This document shows, in pieces, positions 47,819 through 56,381 of a DNA stretch of 58,575 nt (its first letter is position 1; each line of letters starts with the position of its first letter). The DNA is from Clostridiales bacterium CHKCI006 (GTDB taxonomy: Bacteria; Bacillota_I; Bacilli_A; Erysipelotrichales; Coprobacillaceae). The DNA lies in assembly GCA_900018345.1 (NCBI GenBank), contig FCNA01000143.1, forward strand, positions 1 through 58,575, in the 5' to 3' direction. The translations under genes and the position numbers were made by a program. Under the pieces are notes generated by a model. It did no database searches, had not been told where the DNA came from, and saw only the letters and a program-made list of their open reading frames with translations.

Positions 47819-50074
47819 ATGGCCATTAAGGATCAGATTCAGCAAATTATCAGCATTCGTCAGTTAAAAGGGGAAAAGCTGAAGAAGAAAAAGGAAACGC
47901 TTCAACAGGTCAAAGACAAGCTAAGAGAATGTGACCAGTTGTACTCACAGGCCAGACAGATTTCAGATGAGAAACTGCGGCGTCAGTATATGGAATTATT
48001 CAGTACGGTGCAAACGAAAAAGGTTCAGCGCGAGCTAGATATCCTGATTCGGCGGATGAACGAAGGGATGAAGCGTTTTTCACGCAATTACATCAGTATT
48101 GCTACGGTCGGACGGGCCAGACAGGGGAAGAGTCAGTTTCTGCAGACCGTTGGTAATCTGGATAATGATATCATTCCGGCATATAGTGCCACTGACTGTA
48201 CGGGGGCAACCTCCATTATCCACAATGATATGAGTCAAAAGGTGGGCGAAGTCAAGGTGAAGATCACCTTTAAGCAGCCGGAGGATCTGGTGCGGATCGT
48301 TGAGGGGTATATTCAGGGCATTGATCCAAGCTACCTGGAAGATCATCCTGTTGAATTCGATGATATTGCGTACTTGCCCTTAAGTGAGCTGGAACTGAGA
48401 GTGGAGGAAGGAAATGTGTCGCAGGCCACACCACTCAAGCATCTCACCAAGATCGTTGAACATTTTGAAGAAATCCGTGATTTATTCGGAAAGAGTCCGG
48501 AAGTTATGACAGATCCTGAATTGATTCGTACCTATGTGGCGCAAAATAACGGAAAATCGAGTGATGATCCAGAATTGGAACGCTATTACAGTTATCTGGC
48601 GGTTCAGAGAGCGGATATTTACTGTCGTTTCTATGAGGACTGCGGGGACATCGTCCTGGTGGATACAGTTGGTCTGGAGGATACCCAGTTCGGGATCGAA
48701 GAGGCGATGCTTAATACGGTGGATCAGGAATGCGACGCCGCTATCGTTGTGACCAAACCGATTGCCGGTGTGCATAAGACCGATGAACAGATCTACAACC
48801 TGCTGCGTGATCATTTCAAGAATCGTCGCATGGATCAATGGCTTTTTTATGCCGTCAACTGGTATAAGGGACAAAATGATAACGTGGTCCATGCTTTCAA
48901 GCATGATGTGGAAAATGGCAATTTTGCCGTGTGTGACTGCATGATCGTGGATTGTTCGGATCCTGTGGATGTTCGTGATCATTTCGTGATGCCGATGCTG
49001 CAAAAGCTGGTGGCAAATATGGATACGATCGATCAGGCGTATCTCAATGAGATCAATGAGTTGGAAAAAGCTTTTTTTAAGAAATACGAAGCCTTCATTG
49101 CCGAGCTGCCCGAAGCCAAGACCTTTGATCCAGGTGCTCAGGAAGGAATTAAAGCCTTTTTGAAGGGCAAGGATTGTTATCATAAGCTGGCGGCGAACCT
49201 GCGCAATCGGGTGGAATACTGGAATGAGGAAAAGGACCAGCCTAACAGCAATTTATGGAATCGCGTGCAGAAGATCCTGAATCATATGGATGATCTGCCC
49301 CCAAGTGCTGAAGTGCTGCAAAAGACCATTAATGAAAATGGTGCGCTTTTGCCGGTGGATCTGTGGCACGCGGCTTTGCACTATACGCGTAATGAGATTA
49401 CTGATCAATTCATCGCTATTGATGATGTGCTGGAAAAAGAAACCAAAGAATTTAAGAATTCGCTGGTCAGCGATCTCTATCATGAGCTCAAGAATCTCTC
49501 TGATGGAGAGGGCGTCGAGAAGACGGATGAAGAAGATATGGTGGAATGGCTGAAGGAAATGATGGATCATGTCATCAATGATAAGCCGCAGTATGAGCAG
49601 ATCCATAAAGCGTTCCAGTTCCTCTATCAGTTCGAGTTTAATACGCGGGCACAGTTGATCCAGGAAATTCGTCGACAGCTCTATATCATCAATCCAATCT
49701 GTCAGGAATATGCGATGCCGATGTACAATTTCCAGCGTGCGAATGCCGGAAAGGCGGTCTATCACTATCTGACCAGTCGTCTTTCGGTGATTGAGGATGA
49801 TCTACGTTATTCGCTCTCGAAGCTCTATCGTGCACCTAATCAGGCTTTCTATGCTGCCAGTGAGGAATTTTATGATCGGCTGACCTTTGCCAGCAATCTG
49901 AAGGATGGGCAGTTTAAGAGCATGGACACCGTCTGGGGTGAATTCTTTATGGAATACAGCAAGCAGTTATGGCAGGATAATCTGGAAAAATATGACGAAC
50001 CCAACGCACTGGTTGAAAAATATCATACGATCTTGCAGGATCTCGGTCAACTGGTTACCTTAGCACGCTATTAG
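47819..50074 (+). CDS. Large dynamin-like GTPase, first gene of the operon
   Basis: A 751-aa P-loop GTPase. Residues 1-85 are a charged coiled coil (LKKKKETLQQVKDKLRECDQ). Walker A GRARQGKS is at 98-105, a switch I Thr follows in SATDCTGATSI (~123-133), G3 is VDTVGLED (281-288), and a G4-like VTKPIAGVHK begins near 311 without the usual N/T-K-x-D aspartate. The remaining ~400 residues are helical and contain no TM, as in dynamin-superfamily stalks. It is soluble and likely oligomeric. GGGGAGGG precedes ATG 47819. A second GTPase follows after 13 nt. I do not recognise an exact family; a TRAFAC/dynamin relation is inferred from motif spacing. Confidence 0.72.
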   Translation: MAIKDQIQQIISIRQLKGEKLKKKKETLQQVKDKLRECDQLYSQARQISDEKLRRQYMELFSTVQTKKVQRELDILIRRMNEGMKRFSRNYISIATVGRARQGKSQFLQTVGNLDNDIIPAYSATDCTGATSIIHNDMSQKVGEVKVKITFKQPEDLVRIVEGYIQGIDPSYLEDHPVEFDDIAYLPLSELELRVEEGNVSQATPLKHLTKIVEHFEEIRDLFGKSPEVMTDPELIRTYVAQNNGKSSDDPELERYYSYLAVQRADIYCRFYEDCGDIVLVDTVGLEDTQFGIEEAMLNTVDQECDAAIVVTKPIAGVHKTDEQIYNLLRDHFKNRRMDQWLFYAVNWYKGQNDNVVHAFKHDVENGNFAVCDCMIVDCSDPVDVRDHFVMPMLQKLVANMDTIDQAYLNEINELEKAFFKKYEAFIAELPEAKTFDPGAQEGIKAFLKGKDCYHKLAANLRNRVEYWNEEKDQPNSNLWNRVQKILNHMDDLPPSAEVLQKTINENGALLPVDLWHAALHYTRNEITDQFIAIDDVLEKETKEFKNSLVSDLYHELKNLSDGEGVEKTDEEDMVEWLKEMMDHVINDKPQYEQIHKAFQFLYQFEFNTRAQLIQEIRRQLYIINPICQEYAMPMYNFQRANAGKAVYHYLTSRLSVIEDDLRYSLSKLYRAPNQAFYAASEEFYDRLTFASNLKDGQFKSMDTVWGEFFMEYSKQLWQDNLEKYDEPNALVEKYHTILQDLGQLVTLARY

Positions 50075-50087
50075 GAGGGACATGGAA

Positions 50088-51152
50088 ATGAATAATCAAA
50101 ATGTGAATATTCTGATGCTAGGCGGCAAGCGCTGTGGAAAGACCACGGTCCTTGCCAGCATGTGCAATGAGATCAATAAAGCTTTAGCGGGAACTGGAAT
50201 GGAAATCAGCATTTTAGATGAGCGGACCCGTCAGGACCTCGCTAATGCGCGAATCAAGATCCAGCAGAAGCTGGAGATCTTTAAGACGCCGCTGACACGT
50301 ATTGAGATGGATGACAATCCCACCAGTGCCCAGAAGACTTATTCTTTTCGTCTGACGATCAACGGAAAGGGCACTGGGATCCCTTTTGAAATGCATGATA
50401 TCCCTGGTGAATGGCTGACTGACGCACATCAGGAGCAGGTGAAGGCATTGATCCATAATTGTCAGGTTATCATTATCGCCATCGATACGCCTTACTTATT
50501 TAGCAAGATGACAGGTAAAGGTTATGGTGCTTATCATGAAGAGTATAATAAACCTTTAGAAATTACCAACTTTTTTAAAAATAGCTTATCTGTTTCTGAT
50601 ATTCAGGATCGCATGATCCTCTTCGTACCGATTAAATGTGAGAGATACTATCATTTGACCAATACGCCTCAGCTCAATGTCTTTAATCGTAATTATATGC
50701 GTGAATTGGTCAATGCTGTCAGTTTCGGTTATCAGGAATTGATCCTGTATCTGCGTTCAACACAGGCGCTGGCAAGCAGCTGTACGATTGCCATCACCCC
50801 GATCCTTTCGGCCGGCGGAATTGATTTTGTCCGCTTCCGGAAGGATGAGAAGACAGGCCGGATGGTTGCGCTTTATCAGGAACCGGAATTTTTGGATCCA
50901 CGGGAACGTGGCTATTCTCCGCGTTTCTGTGAGCAGCCGATGGTCTATGCCTTAACGTATATCCTGGTTCAGGCACAGCTCAACATGAAAGTCAAGAATC
51001 CCCTGTTCCAGGTCAGCAACAATGTCATCAGCGGGCGAAGTCAAAATGAGGTCCAGGTCGCTTTGAATACTTTGCGTCAAAAGCTGAAACGGTCATCCGG
51101 ACTTTACGCTCAGGATGGTTATTTCATCATTCAGAATCCCCGTGGTATCTAA
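50088..51152 (+). CDS. TRAFAC-like P-loop GTPase, second gene of the operon
   Basis: A 354-aa P-loop protein. VNILMLGGKRCGKTTVLASM has Walker A GGKRCGKT at 12-19, and FEMHDIPGEWLTD near residues 103-115 has a D-x-x-G switch II. VIIIAIDTPYLF and MILFVPIKCERYY follow where G4 would be, with C instead of the usual N-K-x-D. The D-x-P-G-E pattern resembles the double-GTPase and YcjX-like groups found with larger GTPases in conflict systems. The C-terminal part (~250-354) is helical. ATG 50088 is eight bases after AGGAGGG; ATG 50082 is too close. Pairing with the larger GTPase suggests they work as a couple. Confidence 0.7.
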   Translation: MNNQNVNILMLGGKRCGKTTVLASMCNEINKALAGTGMEISILDERTRQDLANARIKIQQKLEIFKTPLTRIEMDDNPTSAQKTYSFRLTINGKGTGIPFEMHDIPGEWLTDAHQEQVKALIHNCQVIIIAIDTPYLFSKMTGKGYGAYHEEYNKPLEITNFFKNSLSVSDIQDRMILFVPIKCERYYHLTNTPQLNVFNRNYMRELVNAVSFGYQELILYLRSTQALASSCTIAITPILSAGGIDFVRFRKDEKTGRMVALYQEPEFLDPRERGYSPRFCEQPMVYALTYILVQAQLNMKVKNPLFQVSNNVISGRSQNEVQVALNTLRQKLKRSSGLYAQDGYFIIQNPRGI

Positions 51153-51154
51153 CG

Positions 51155-51763
51155 ATGGAAGTCTATTTTTATGGTTCCTATGCCATGAGTCAAAAGGGCT
51201 TCTACTTCAGTCGGCTGGAAGAAGGCCGACTGAAGGAAGTGACAGAGCTGCCCCCAGTGGTCAATCAGTTTTTTTCGTATGATGCTTTCTGGTTGATCTG
51301 GCAGGACCTGGATCATGAGAACTGGCTTTTTCCTCAGGCAACGAACACTTTTTTTGGAGTACGTAACCTCAGGGGAATCATCGATGATCGTGAGGCTTAT
51401 ATGAATCTGGCAATCCTTGGTTCGATTGAAGAGCAGGCCAGCATTGCCCGGATCGCTATGCACTGGTTTTGTCATTATCATCAATTAGAACAGGATTTCT
51501 TTGCTTGTCTTTCATTTGATGAAGGGATGTGCTTCCAAATCGATGCACCACGCTTTTTTCGTCTGTTTCAAGCAGAACTTGAGCAGACGTCGGCATTTCT
51601 GGTGGAACGCTCACCGCTTAGCATTAGAGGTCTGATCCACTATGCGGTATGCAGTTATAGCTGGGAGGATACTTGCCGTTATCTGAAACCAAAGTGGTTA
51701 TGGAAGCAGCCGCCAAGGCGAGTTTTCAGTGCAGATGAATTCAAACAGAAGGAGGCTCTTTAG
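51155..51763 (+). CDS. Unknown soluble protein, third gene of the operon
   Basis: A 202-aa protein with no TM or signal peptide. It opens EVYFYGSYAMSQKGFYFSRL, which resembles the start of GTPase-associated GAP1-N-type proteins, but I cannot confirm this. The middle is rich in W, F and H (AFWLIWQDLDHENW, IAMHWFCHYHQ). It begins three bases after the second GTPase with no strong RBS, so it depends on coupling. The position suggests an adaptor or GTPase-activating partner. Confidence 0.65.
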   Translation: MEVYFYGSYAMSQKGFYFSRLEEGRLKEVTELPPVVNQFFSYDAFWLIWQDLDHENWLFPQATNTFFGVRNLRGIIDDREAYMNLAILGSIEEQASIARIAMHWFCHYHQLEQDFFACLSFDEGMCFQIDAPRFFRLFQAELEQTSAFLVERSPLSIRGLIHYAVCSYSWEDTCRYLKPKWLWKQPPRRVFSADEFKQKEAL

Positions 51764-52759
51764 ATGGTATTCGGTATATTTAAGACCAGGCGACACATCA
51801 CTAGTCCTAAACGCGAAAACAGTGTGAAAGAGACGCAGCCTGCCAAGCCCGCACCAGCACCCGTTGTTGAGCCCCAGCAGGCTCCGGTAGTGAAAAATCC
51901 CTATTTTCAACGGGCTGGGCATGTAGTGGAGATCATGTTAATTGGACCGAGTGATGCATTGATCGAAGATTATCTGGCCAGTATGCAGATCGATATGAGT
52001 CATTTGAGTGCTAATGAAGGGCTTGCCTTCTATACTCAGGATCTTTGGACGATTACCCGGACAGTTCGTGCCAAGAAGCGCCTGGAAAACTGTTTTATGG
52101 ATGATGAAGCTTTGCCTTATATCCCCCTGCGGGAAAAAAATGAGCAAGAAAGGCAGGCCTATGTTTATGAGATCAGCCCAGCTGGTCGTCAGGATCATTT
52201 TTTAGGGCTCTCACTCAATACCTATACTCCTGAGACGCTTAGAACCATACCCGAGGAGGTTCAGGCTGTGTGGGTGCTTCTGCCTGAGCCGGTGCTGTCC
52301 TTTAAAGTACGGCATTATCTTGATGCGCTGCAGCCTTTTCTGGATAAGTTGACTCTTCCGCTGATTTATTTGGTGGGTTATTTTGAGAAAAAGGCAACCT
52401 TCCGTCATAATGATCATCTTGATGCGAACTTTGTCGCTTCTTTGCAAGAGCGTTGCCGGAGCCTTTCAGGAAGTCGTTATACGGTCGTTCCGGTCCAGAT
52501 CTATGGCGGTTTGTCCATTACGGGCTGGCAGAGTGTTGATGAACCGATCTTTGATCTTAATGAGAATGGTTATCAGCAATATCAGCCTATACATTGTGCT
52601 TTACCGCTGCTGCTTTTGATCCATCGCCAAAAAGACCACCCATTCTTTAGCTCAACTGAGGGACAGCTGATCATGGAAGGGTTGATGCAGTCTCTCCATA
52701 AGCTGACATGTCTAAGCTGGCAAGTGGGGGAGGAGGATGAGAATGAAGAAGACATATAA
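51764..52759 (+). CDS. Unknown soluble protein with Pro-rich linker, fourth gene of the operon
   Basis: A 331-aa protein. A basic N terminus (FKTRRHITSPKR) is followed by a Pro/Ala/Gln-rich linker (about residues 28-46, PAKPAPAPVVEPQQAPVV) and a domain beginning VVEIMLIGPSDALIEDYLAS. That beta-strand-plus-loop start looks like a degenerate P-loop fold without G-K-S/T, then VQAVWVLLPEPVLSF. It could be a catalytically dead GTPase-like partner, which is speculative. No TM. AAGGAGG overlaps the end of the previous gene. Its last 17 nt overlap the vWA gene. Confidence 0.65.
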   Translation: MVFGIFKTRRHITSPKRENSVKETQPAKPAPAPVVEPQQAPVVKNPYFQRAGHVVEIMLIGPSDALIEDYLASMQIDMSHLSANEGLAFYTQDLWTITRTVRAKKRLENCFMDDEALPYIPLREKNEQERQAYVYEISPAGRQDHFLGLSLNTYTPETLRTIPEEVQAVWVLLPEPVLSFKVRHYLDALQPFLDKLTLPLIYLVGYFEKKATFRHNDHLDANFVASLQERCRSLSGSRYTVVPVQIYGGLSITGWQSVDEPIFDLNENGYQQYQPIHCALPLLLLIHRQKDHPFFSSTEGQLIMEGLMQSLHKLTCLSWQVGEEDENEEDI

Positions 52760-53879
52760 CTTTTGGGTCCCACTATGCGCTATCCTCTTTTCCAGTATTG
52801 TTTTTTGGGGATTGTTGGAGCAGGAGATGCTTGCGCAAGAATATCCGATCCTTTGGACCGGCGCATGCCTGAGTCTACCATTATTGGCAGGTTATGTGGG
52901 CAGTCATTTGGGCAATGCATTTTCCCGATCGACGAAAATCTTATTTCCATCTGCGCATCCTTTGCGTCTTGTACTTTGTCTGGCTGCAGCTTTTGGACTT
53001 GGTGCGGGTGGACAGGTGCTCTATAGCTTATCCTGGAATGAGGTTTCCGAAGAGGTTCAGGTCGTCTTTATGTTGGATGGTTCTAATTCAATGCAGGATT
53101 TTCAGGCAGACTGTCAGGAAGCTGCCAGTACGATCATTGACTCGCTGGATGAACATTATGAGGTTCAGGTCGTCAGTTTTGCGAGCCTGGTATTGGATGC
53201 AACCGATTTTTTGATCATGGACGATGCCGGAAAAGCGGAAGCAATCACTTTTATTGAAACGATGGATATTGTCGGTGGAACGAATTTTGATAATGCTTTT
53301 CAATTTGCCCGCCAATCTTTAGAAGGCAAAGAGAACCCTGCTGTCATCATGTTGACGGATGGAGATGCGCCGTTAAGCGATGATTTGATCAGTGATTATA
53401 CAGCAGCCAATATCCGCGTATACACGATCCGTATCGAGAATGATTTTGCTTTAGCGGAAAATGTGGACAAGTTGATCGACTTTGCCGATGCAAGCGGTGG
53501 TATGGATATGTTCATAGAAGTTGATCATGGTGGATCGGTCGATCAAAAGGAGATCCTGGCTGCTTTCGATGAAGCTTTTGCTTCGTCAGGTGGTCTGGTG
53601 ATGGCTGATCGATTGTTGTTGGCAGGAGCTTGTCCCGAACCGATGTTTGTGTATCTAGCCGTTCGTCTGATTGTCTTTGGTCTATTTGGGTTGGCGGCTG
53701 CCTATTTTCACTATGGCAAGTTACCTGCTGCCTATCTTTTCGGCAACATTTTATCCGGTATGCTGGTAGCTGTGGCGCTTTCTTTGACTGAGCTGAACGA
53801 ACTTGCTTTCGTTATTTTGATGGGGGGACTCTTATTTGGGGTACTGCCATCTTATAGGGAGGTGGATGCGCATGTATGA
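52743..53879 (+). CDS. Membrane-anchored von Willebrand factor A domain protein
   Basis: A 378-aa protein with about three N-terminal TM segments (FWVPLCAILFSSIVFWGLL, WTGACLSLPLLAGYVGSHLG, LRLVLCLAAAFGLGAGG), a vWA domain (~105-290) and about three C-terminal TMs from ~305 on. The MIDAS is complete: D112-G-S114-N-S116 in FMLDGSNSMQD, a conserved Thr in GGTNFDNAF and Asp in IMLTDGDAPL. It should bind a divalent metal and a protein ligand. Three preceding TMs would put the vWA domain outside if the N terminus is cytoplasmic. ATG 52743 follows AGGAGG by six bases. Likely the membrane hub of the system. Confidence 0.82.
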   Translation: MKKTYNFWVPLCAILFSSIVFWGLLEQEMLAQEYPILWTGACLSLPLLAGYVGSHLGNAFSRSTKILFPSAHPLRLVLCLAAAFGLGAGGQVLYSLSWNEVSEEVQVVFMLDGSNSMQDFQADCQEAASTIIDSLDEHYEVQVVSFASLVLDATDFLIMDDAGKAEAITFIETMDIVGGTNFDNAFQFARQSLEGKENPAVIMLTDGDAPLSDDLISDYTAANIRVYTIRIENDFALAENVDKLIDFADASGGMDMFIEVDHGGSVDQKEILAAFDEAFASSGGLVMADRLLLAGACPEPMFVYLAVRLIVFGLFGLAAAYFHYGKLPAAYLFGNILSGMLVAVALSLTELNELAFVILMGGLLFGVLPSYREVDAHV

Positions 53880-55506
53880 TCCCAAAAAGAAACTTTGGAT
53901 CTCAGACTGTCAGGAGGCATTGTTGATGGAATGGGCCATGGCGCCTGAACAGCAGGATAATCCCCGAGCACTCTTCTTACGTGCAAGTGATCTATTGGCT
54001 CAAAAGGATAAAGTGGTAGATGCCGTTTATGAAATGGAAAAAAGCGCCAAACTGGGCTGCCCGGATGCGATGGTTGCGATGGGTCAAATGTATGAATATG
54101 GATGTGGTGTTGCTCGCCATTTCAGATATGCCTTGGACTGGTATGAGAAGGCGGCTAAGCAGGGGGATACGCGTGCCATCACGTATCTCTCAAAACTGAA
54201 AAAACAAAGACGACGACGTCAGATCGTCATTTTTGGAAGTATCATGATTGGTCTAGGCGCGATCCTGATGGTGATCATGGTCACTGGCTGGTTGGGAAGT
54301 GAAGGACATTTTAAGGTCACGGTCGCTGATCATACGACCCTGCAGGACACCACGTCATTTGCATCCTATGAGGAAGCGACAGCTAAGCTGGTGGAGCGCT
54401 ATGATGATGAAGCAGTCAAAAGTGGACAAAAGCCTACCAATCGGCTGATTGTTGGTTATGATGGGGATGAACTTGACCTCACTGCATTTCCGGCGACACA
54501 TGTGATTACGCGAGAGGGAGGCATTGTCATCATCCAATTTGATAATGAGGCAGATGCGGCTGCTTGTTTTGATGCACTTTCGCAATTAGAGGCAGTCCGT
54601 TTTGTAGAATGGGATGAATATGATAATATGCCCAGCACGTATACGATGGCCTATCCCTCCACATATACGGGAGAGGATTATCTCTCCTGGGGAATTGCGC
54701 CAATGCAGATGGATGAGCTGGCTGCTTATATTCAACAGGAAAACCTGAATCGTGAGGTCACGGTCGCTGTCATCGACTCAGGCATAGAACCCCCATCTGA
54801 AATGCAAGATCGGATCCAGGCTGGAACAGACTATGTGGATGGCGGAGATGGTCTGATAGATATTGGGGGACATGGGACCCATGTATCAGGAACTATCCTT
54901 GATGCAACGCGTGGTTTAGATGTCACGGTTTTTCCCGTAAGGGTGTTTGATGGCATTACGGGGTGCAGCACGCTGACGACTTGTCAGGCGATTGAATTTG
55001 CGATGACCAAACAACCCGATGTCATTAACATGAGCTTAGGTGGGACCAAGAATACCTACAGCAGTTATGAAGAAGAGCTGATCTTGCAGGCAGTGGATCA
55101 GGGCATCGTGGTCGTGGTGGCTGCCGGTAATGGTGATGAAAACGGTACCCCTATGGATACCGCTACGGTGACGCCAGCCTATATAGATGCCTGTATCGTG
55201 GTAGGAGCCATCGATGATCAGGGTCAGATTGCCAGCTTTTCCAATTATGGAGACAGTGTGGATGTTGTTGCTCCCGGTGTTTATGTGGAAAGCTATGGCA
55301 TTAATGGCGAACAGTATGCGACCATGAGCGGGACCTCTATGGCTACGCCTCATGTGAGCGCCTTAGCCAGCATGCTTTGCATGATCTATCCCGAGGCGAC
55401 ACCTGTTCAAATCGAAAAATATATCAAATATTATTGCCAGAATCTTGGTGATGAACGATCCTATGGAGAGGGACTTCCTTTGGGAGGTATGTTCGTCGAA
55501 AATTAA
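53872..55506 (+). CDS. Sel1 repeat-TM-subtilase (S8) fusion protease
   Basis: A 544-aa fusion. Residues ~35-110 hold two Sel1-like repeats (KLGCPDAMVAMGQMYEYGCG, ALDWYEKAAKQGDTRAI). A TM follows at ~120-142 (IVIFGSIMIGLGAILMVIMV), then an I9-like propeptide (~185-255, NRLIVGYDGDE...AVRFVEWDEYD) and a subtilisin domain. The triad is complete: D302 in AVIDSG, H334 in GHGTHVSG, S489 in GTSMATPH, with the oxyanion Asn in AAGNGD. This predicts a cytoplasmic Sel1 protein-binding part and an extracytoplasmic protease. ATG 53872 overlaps the vWA stop. I know of no common family with this exact order. Confidence 0.9.
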   Translation: MYDPKKKLWISDCQEALLMEWAMAPEQQDNPRALFLRASDLLAQKDKVVDAVYEMEKSAKLGCPDAMVAMGQMYEYGCGVARHFRYALDWYEKAAKQGDTRAITYLSKLKKQRRRRQIVIFGSIMIGLGAILMVIMVTGWLGSEGHFKVTVADHTTLQDTTSFASYEEATAKLVERYDDEAVKSGQKPTNRLIVGYDGDELDLTAFPATHVITREGGIVIIQFDNEADAAACFDALSQLEAVRFVEWDEYDNMPSTYTMAYPSTYTGEDYLSWGIAPMQMDELAAYIQQENLNREVTVAVIDSGIEPPSEMQDRIQAGTDYVDGGDGLIDIGGHGTHVSGTILDATRGLDVTVFPVRVFDGITGCSTLTTCQAIEFAMTKQPDVINMSLGGTKNTYSSYEEELILQAVDQGIVVVVAAGNGDENGTPMDTATVTPAYIDACIVVGAIDDQGQIASFSNYGDSVDVVAPGVYVESYGINGEQYATMSGTSMATPHVSALASMLCMIYPEATPVQIEKYIKYYCQNLGDERSYGEGLPLGGMFVEN

Positions 55507-55520
55507 AGGAGGATGATCAC

Positions 55521-56363
55521 ATGCGTCAAATGTGTCAATGTAATCAATGTCAGAAGCTGAATCCAGTCAATCAGGGGGTTTGTCAGCAGTGTGGAGAAAA
55601 TCTGATCTTAAATGGAACGATGGTCAATGTGGATGAAAACGGGCGGATCTATCCGATGGAAAAGGTGGATAGTCAACCATTTCAGGTTCAATTTGAGGAA
55701 TTCGCATCCCAAAAGGTGGAAACACCCGTCTCTTCTGTCCCTCCACAACCCCCAGTCCAACCCCAAGCACAGCCACAACCCCCTGTTCAACCCCAAATAA
55801 CAAGACCAACACCGGTGCCCCCTTCACGTCCACCACGTAAAAAAGGAGCGGGTCTGGTCAAGTTTTTTCTGATCATATTATTGTTTGCCGGCATTTGTGC
55901 CGGAGGTTACTATGTCTGGGATGAATACCTGGATTCACCGCGGTCGAGTGGATCGGGCGGCGATGGAAAGAGCTATGAAGACATCGTAGATAGCCAGAAA
56001 ACGGAAATGCTTTGTTCGGGTACGGTTTCAGGATTTGATACAGAGATAGCGATGACCTTTGAAGATGAAGCACTGACTTATATGGAATTCATGCTGGAAG
56101 TGGATGCCGGCTCGAGCAGTACGGCACGTGAGTTTATCACAATGTTCAGAAATGATAAGGAAGCTTTCTTACAGGAAGCCGGATTACCTGAGGAAGCGAT
56201 GGATCTTGTCAGCTGCCAGGCTAACGGTTCAAAGATTGTCGTTATCATCGAAGGCAGTCCGGATGAGATGGTTGATGGAAATATGTTTGAGGCTGATGAT
56301 ATCGATCTGCCAAAGGATGAGTTAATTGCCCAGGTGGAAGGTAGCGGCTTGAACTGTCATTAA
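55521..56363 (+). CDS. Zinc-ribbon/TM protein with YehR-like outer domain
   Basis: A 280-aa protein. The N terminus has a Cys cluster (CQCNQCQKLNPVNQGVCQQC) forming a zinc ribbon, then VNVDENGRIYP. A Pro/Gln linker (~75-105) contains two copies of PQPPVQP. A TM at ~113-133 (VKFFLIILLFAGICAGGYYV) leads to an outer domain with MLCSGTVSGFDTEIAMTFED, similar to the DUF1307/YehR fold, an assignment made with moderate confidence. AAAGGAGGATG precedes the ATG. The N-terminal ~45 residues are clearly homologous to the next gene product. Probably a cytoplasmic ribbon that docks on a partner, with an extracytoplasmic effector or sensor. Confidence 0.78.
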   Translation: MRQMCQCNQCQKLNPVNQGVCQQCGENLILNGTMVNVDENGRIYPMEKVDSQPFQVQFEEFASQKVETPVSSVPPQPPVQPQAQPQPPVQPQITRPTPVPPSRPPRKKGAGLVKFFLIILLFAGICAGGYYVWDEYLDSPRSSGSGGDGKSYEDIVDSQKTEMLCSGTVSGFDTEIAMTFEDEALTYMEFMLEVDAGSSSTAREFITMFRNDKEAFLQEAGLPEEAMDLVSCQANGSKIVVIIEGSPDEMVDGNMFEADDIDLPKDELIAQVEGSGLNCH

Positions 56364-56381
56364 AGGTGAGGAGTGAGAAAA

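Noticed and set aside
48482-49183. Minus-strand 233-codon ORF inside the large GTPase
   Set aside because: No RBS, unusual Ile/His-rich composition, and the plus-strand frame carries the clear GTPase motifs.
55738-55800. Tandem repeat in the ribbon-protein gene
   Set aside because: It is a short Pro/Gln linker coding repeat (two PQPPVQP units), ordinary low-complexity sequence and not a separate element.
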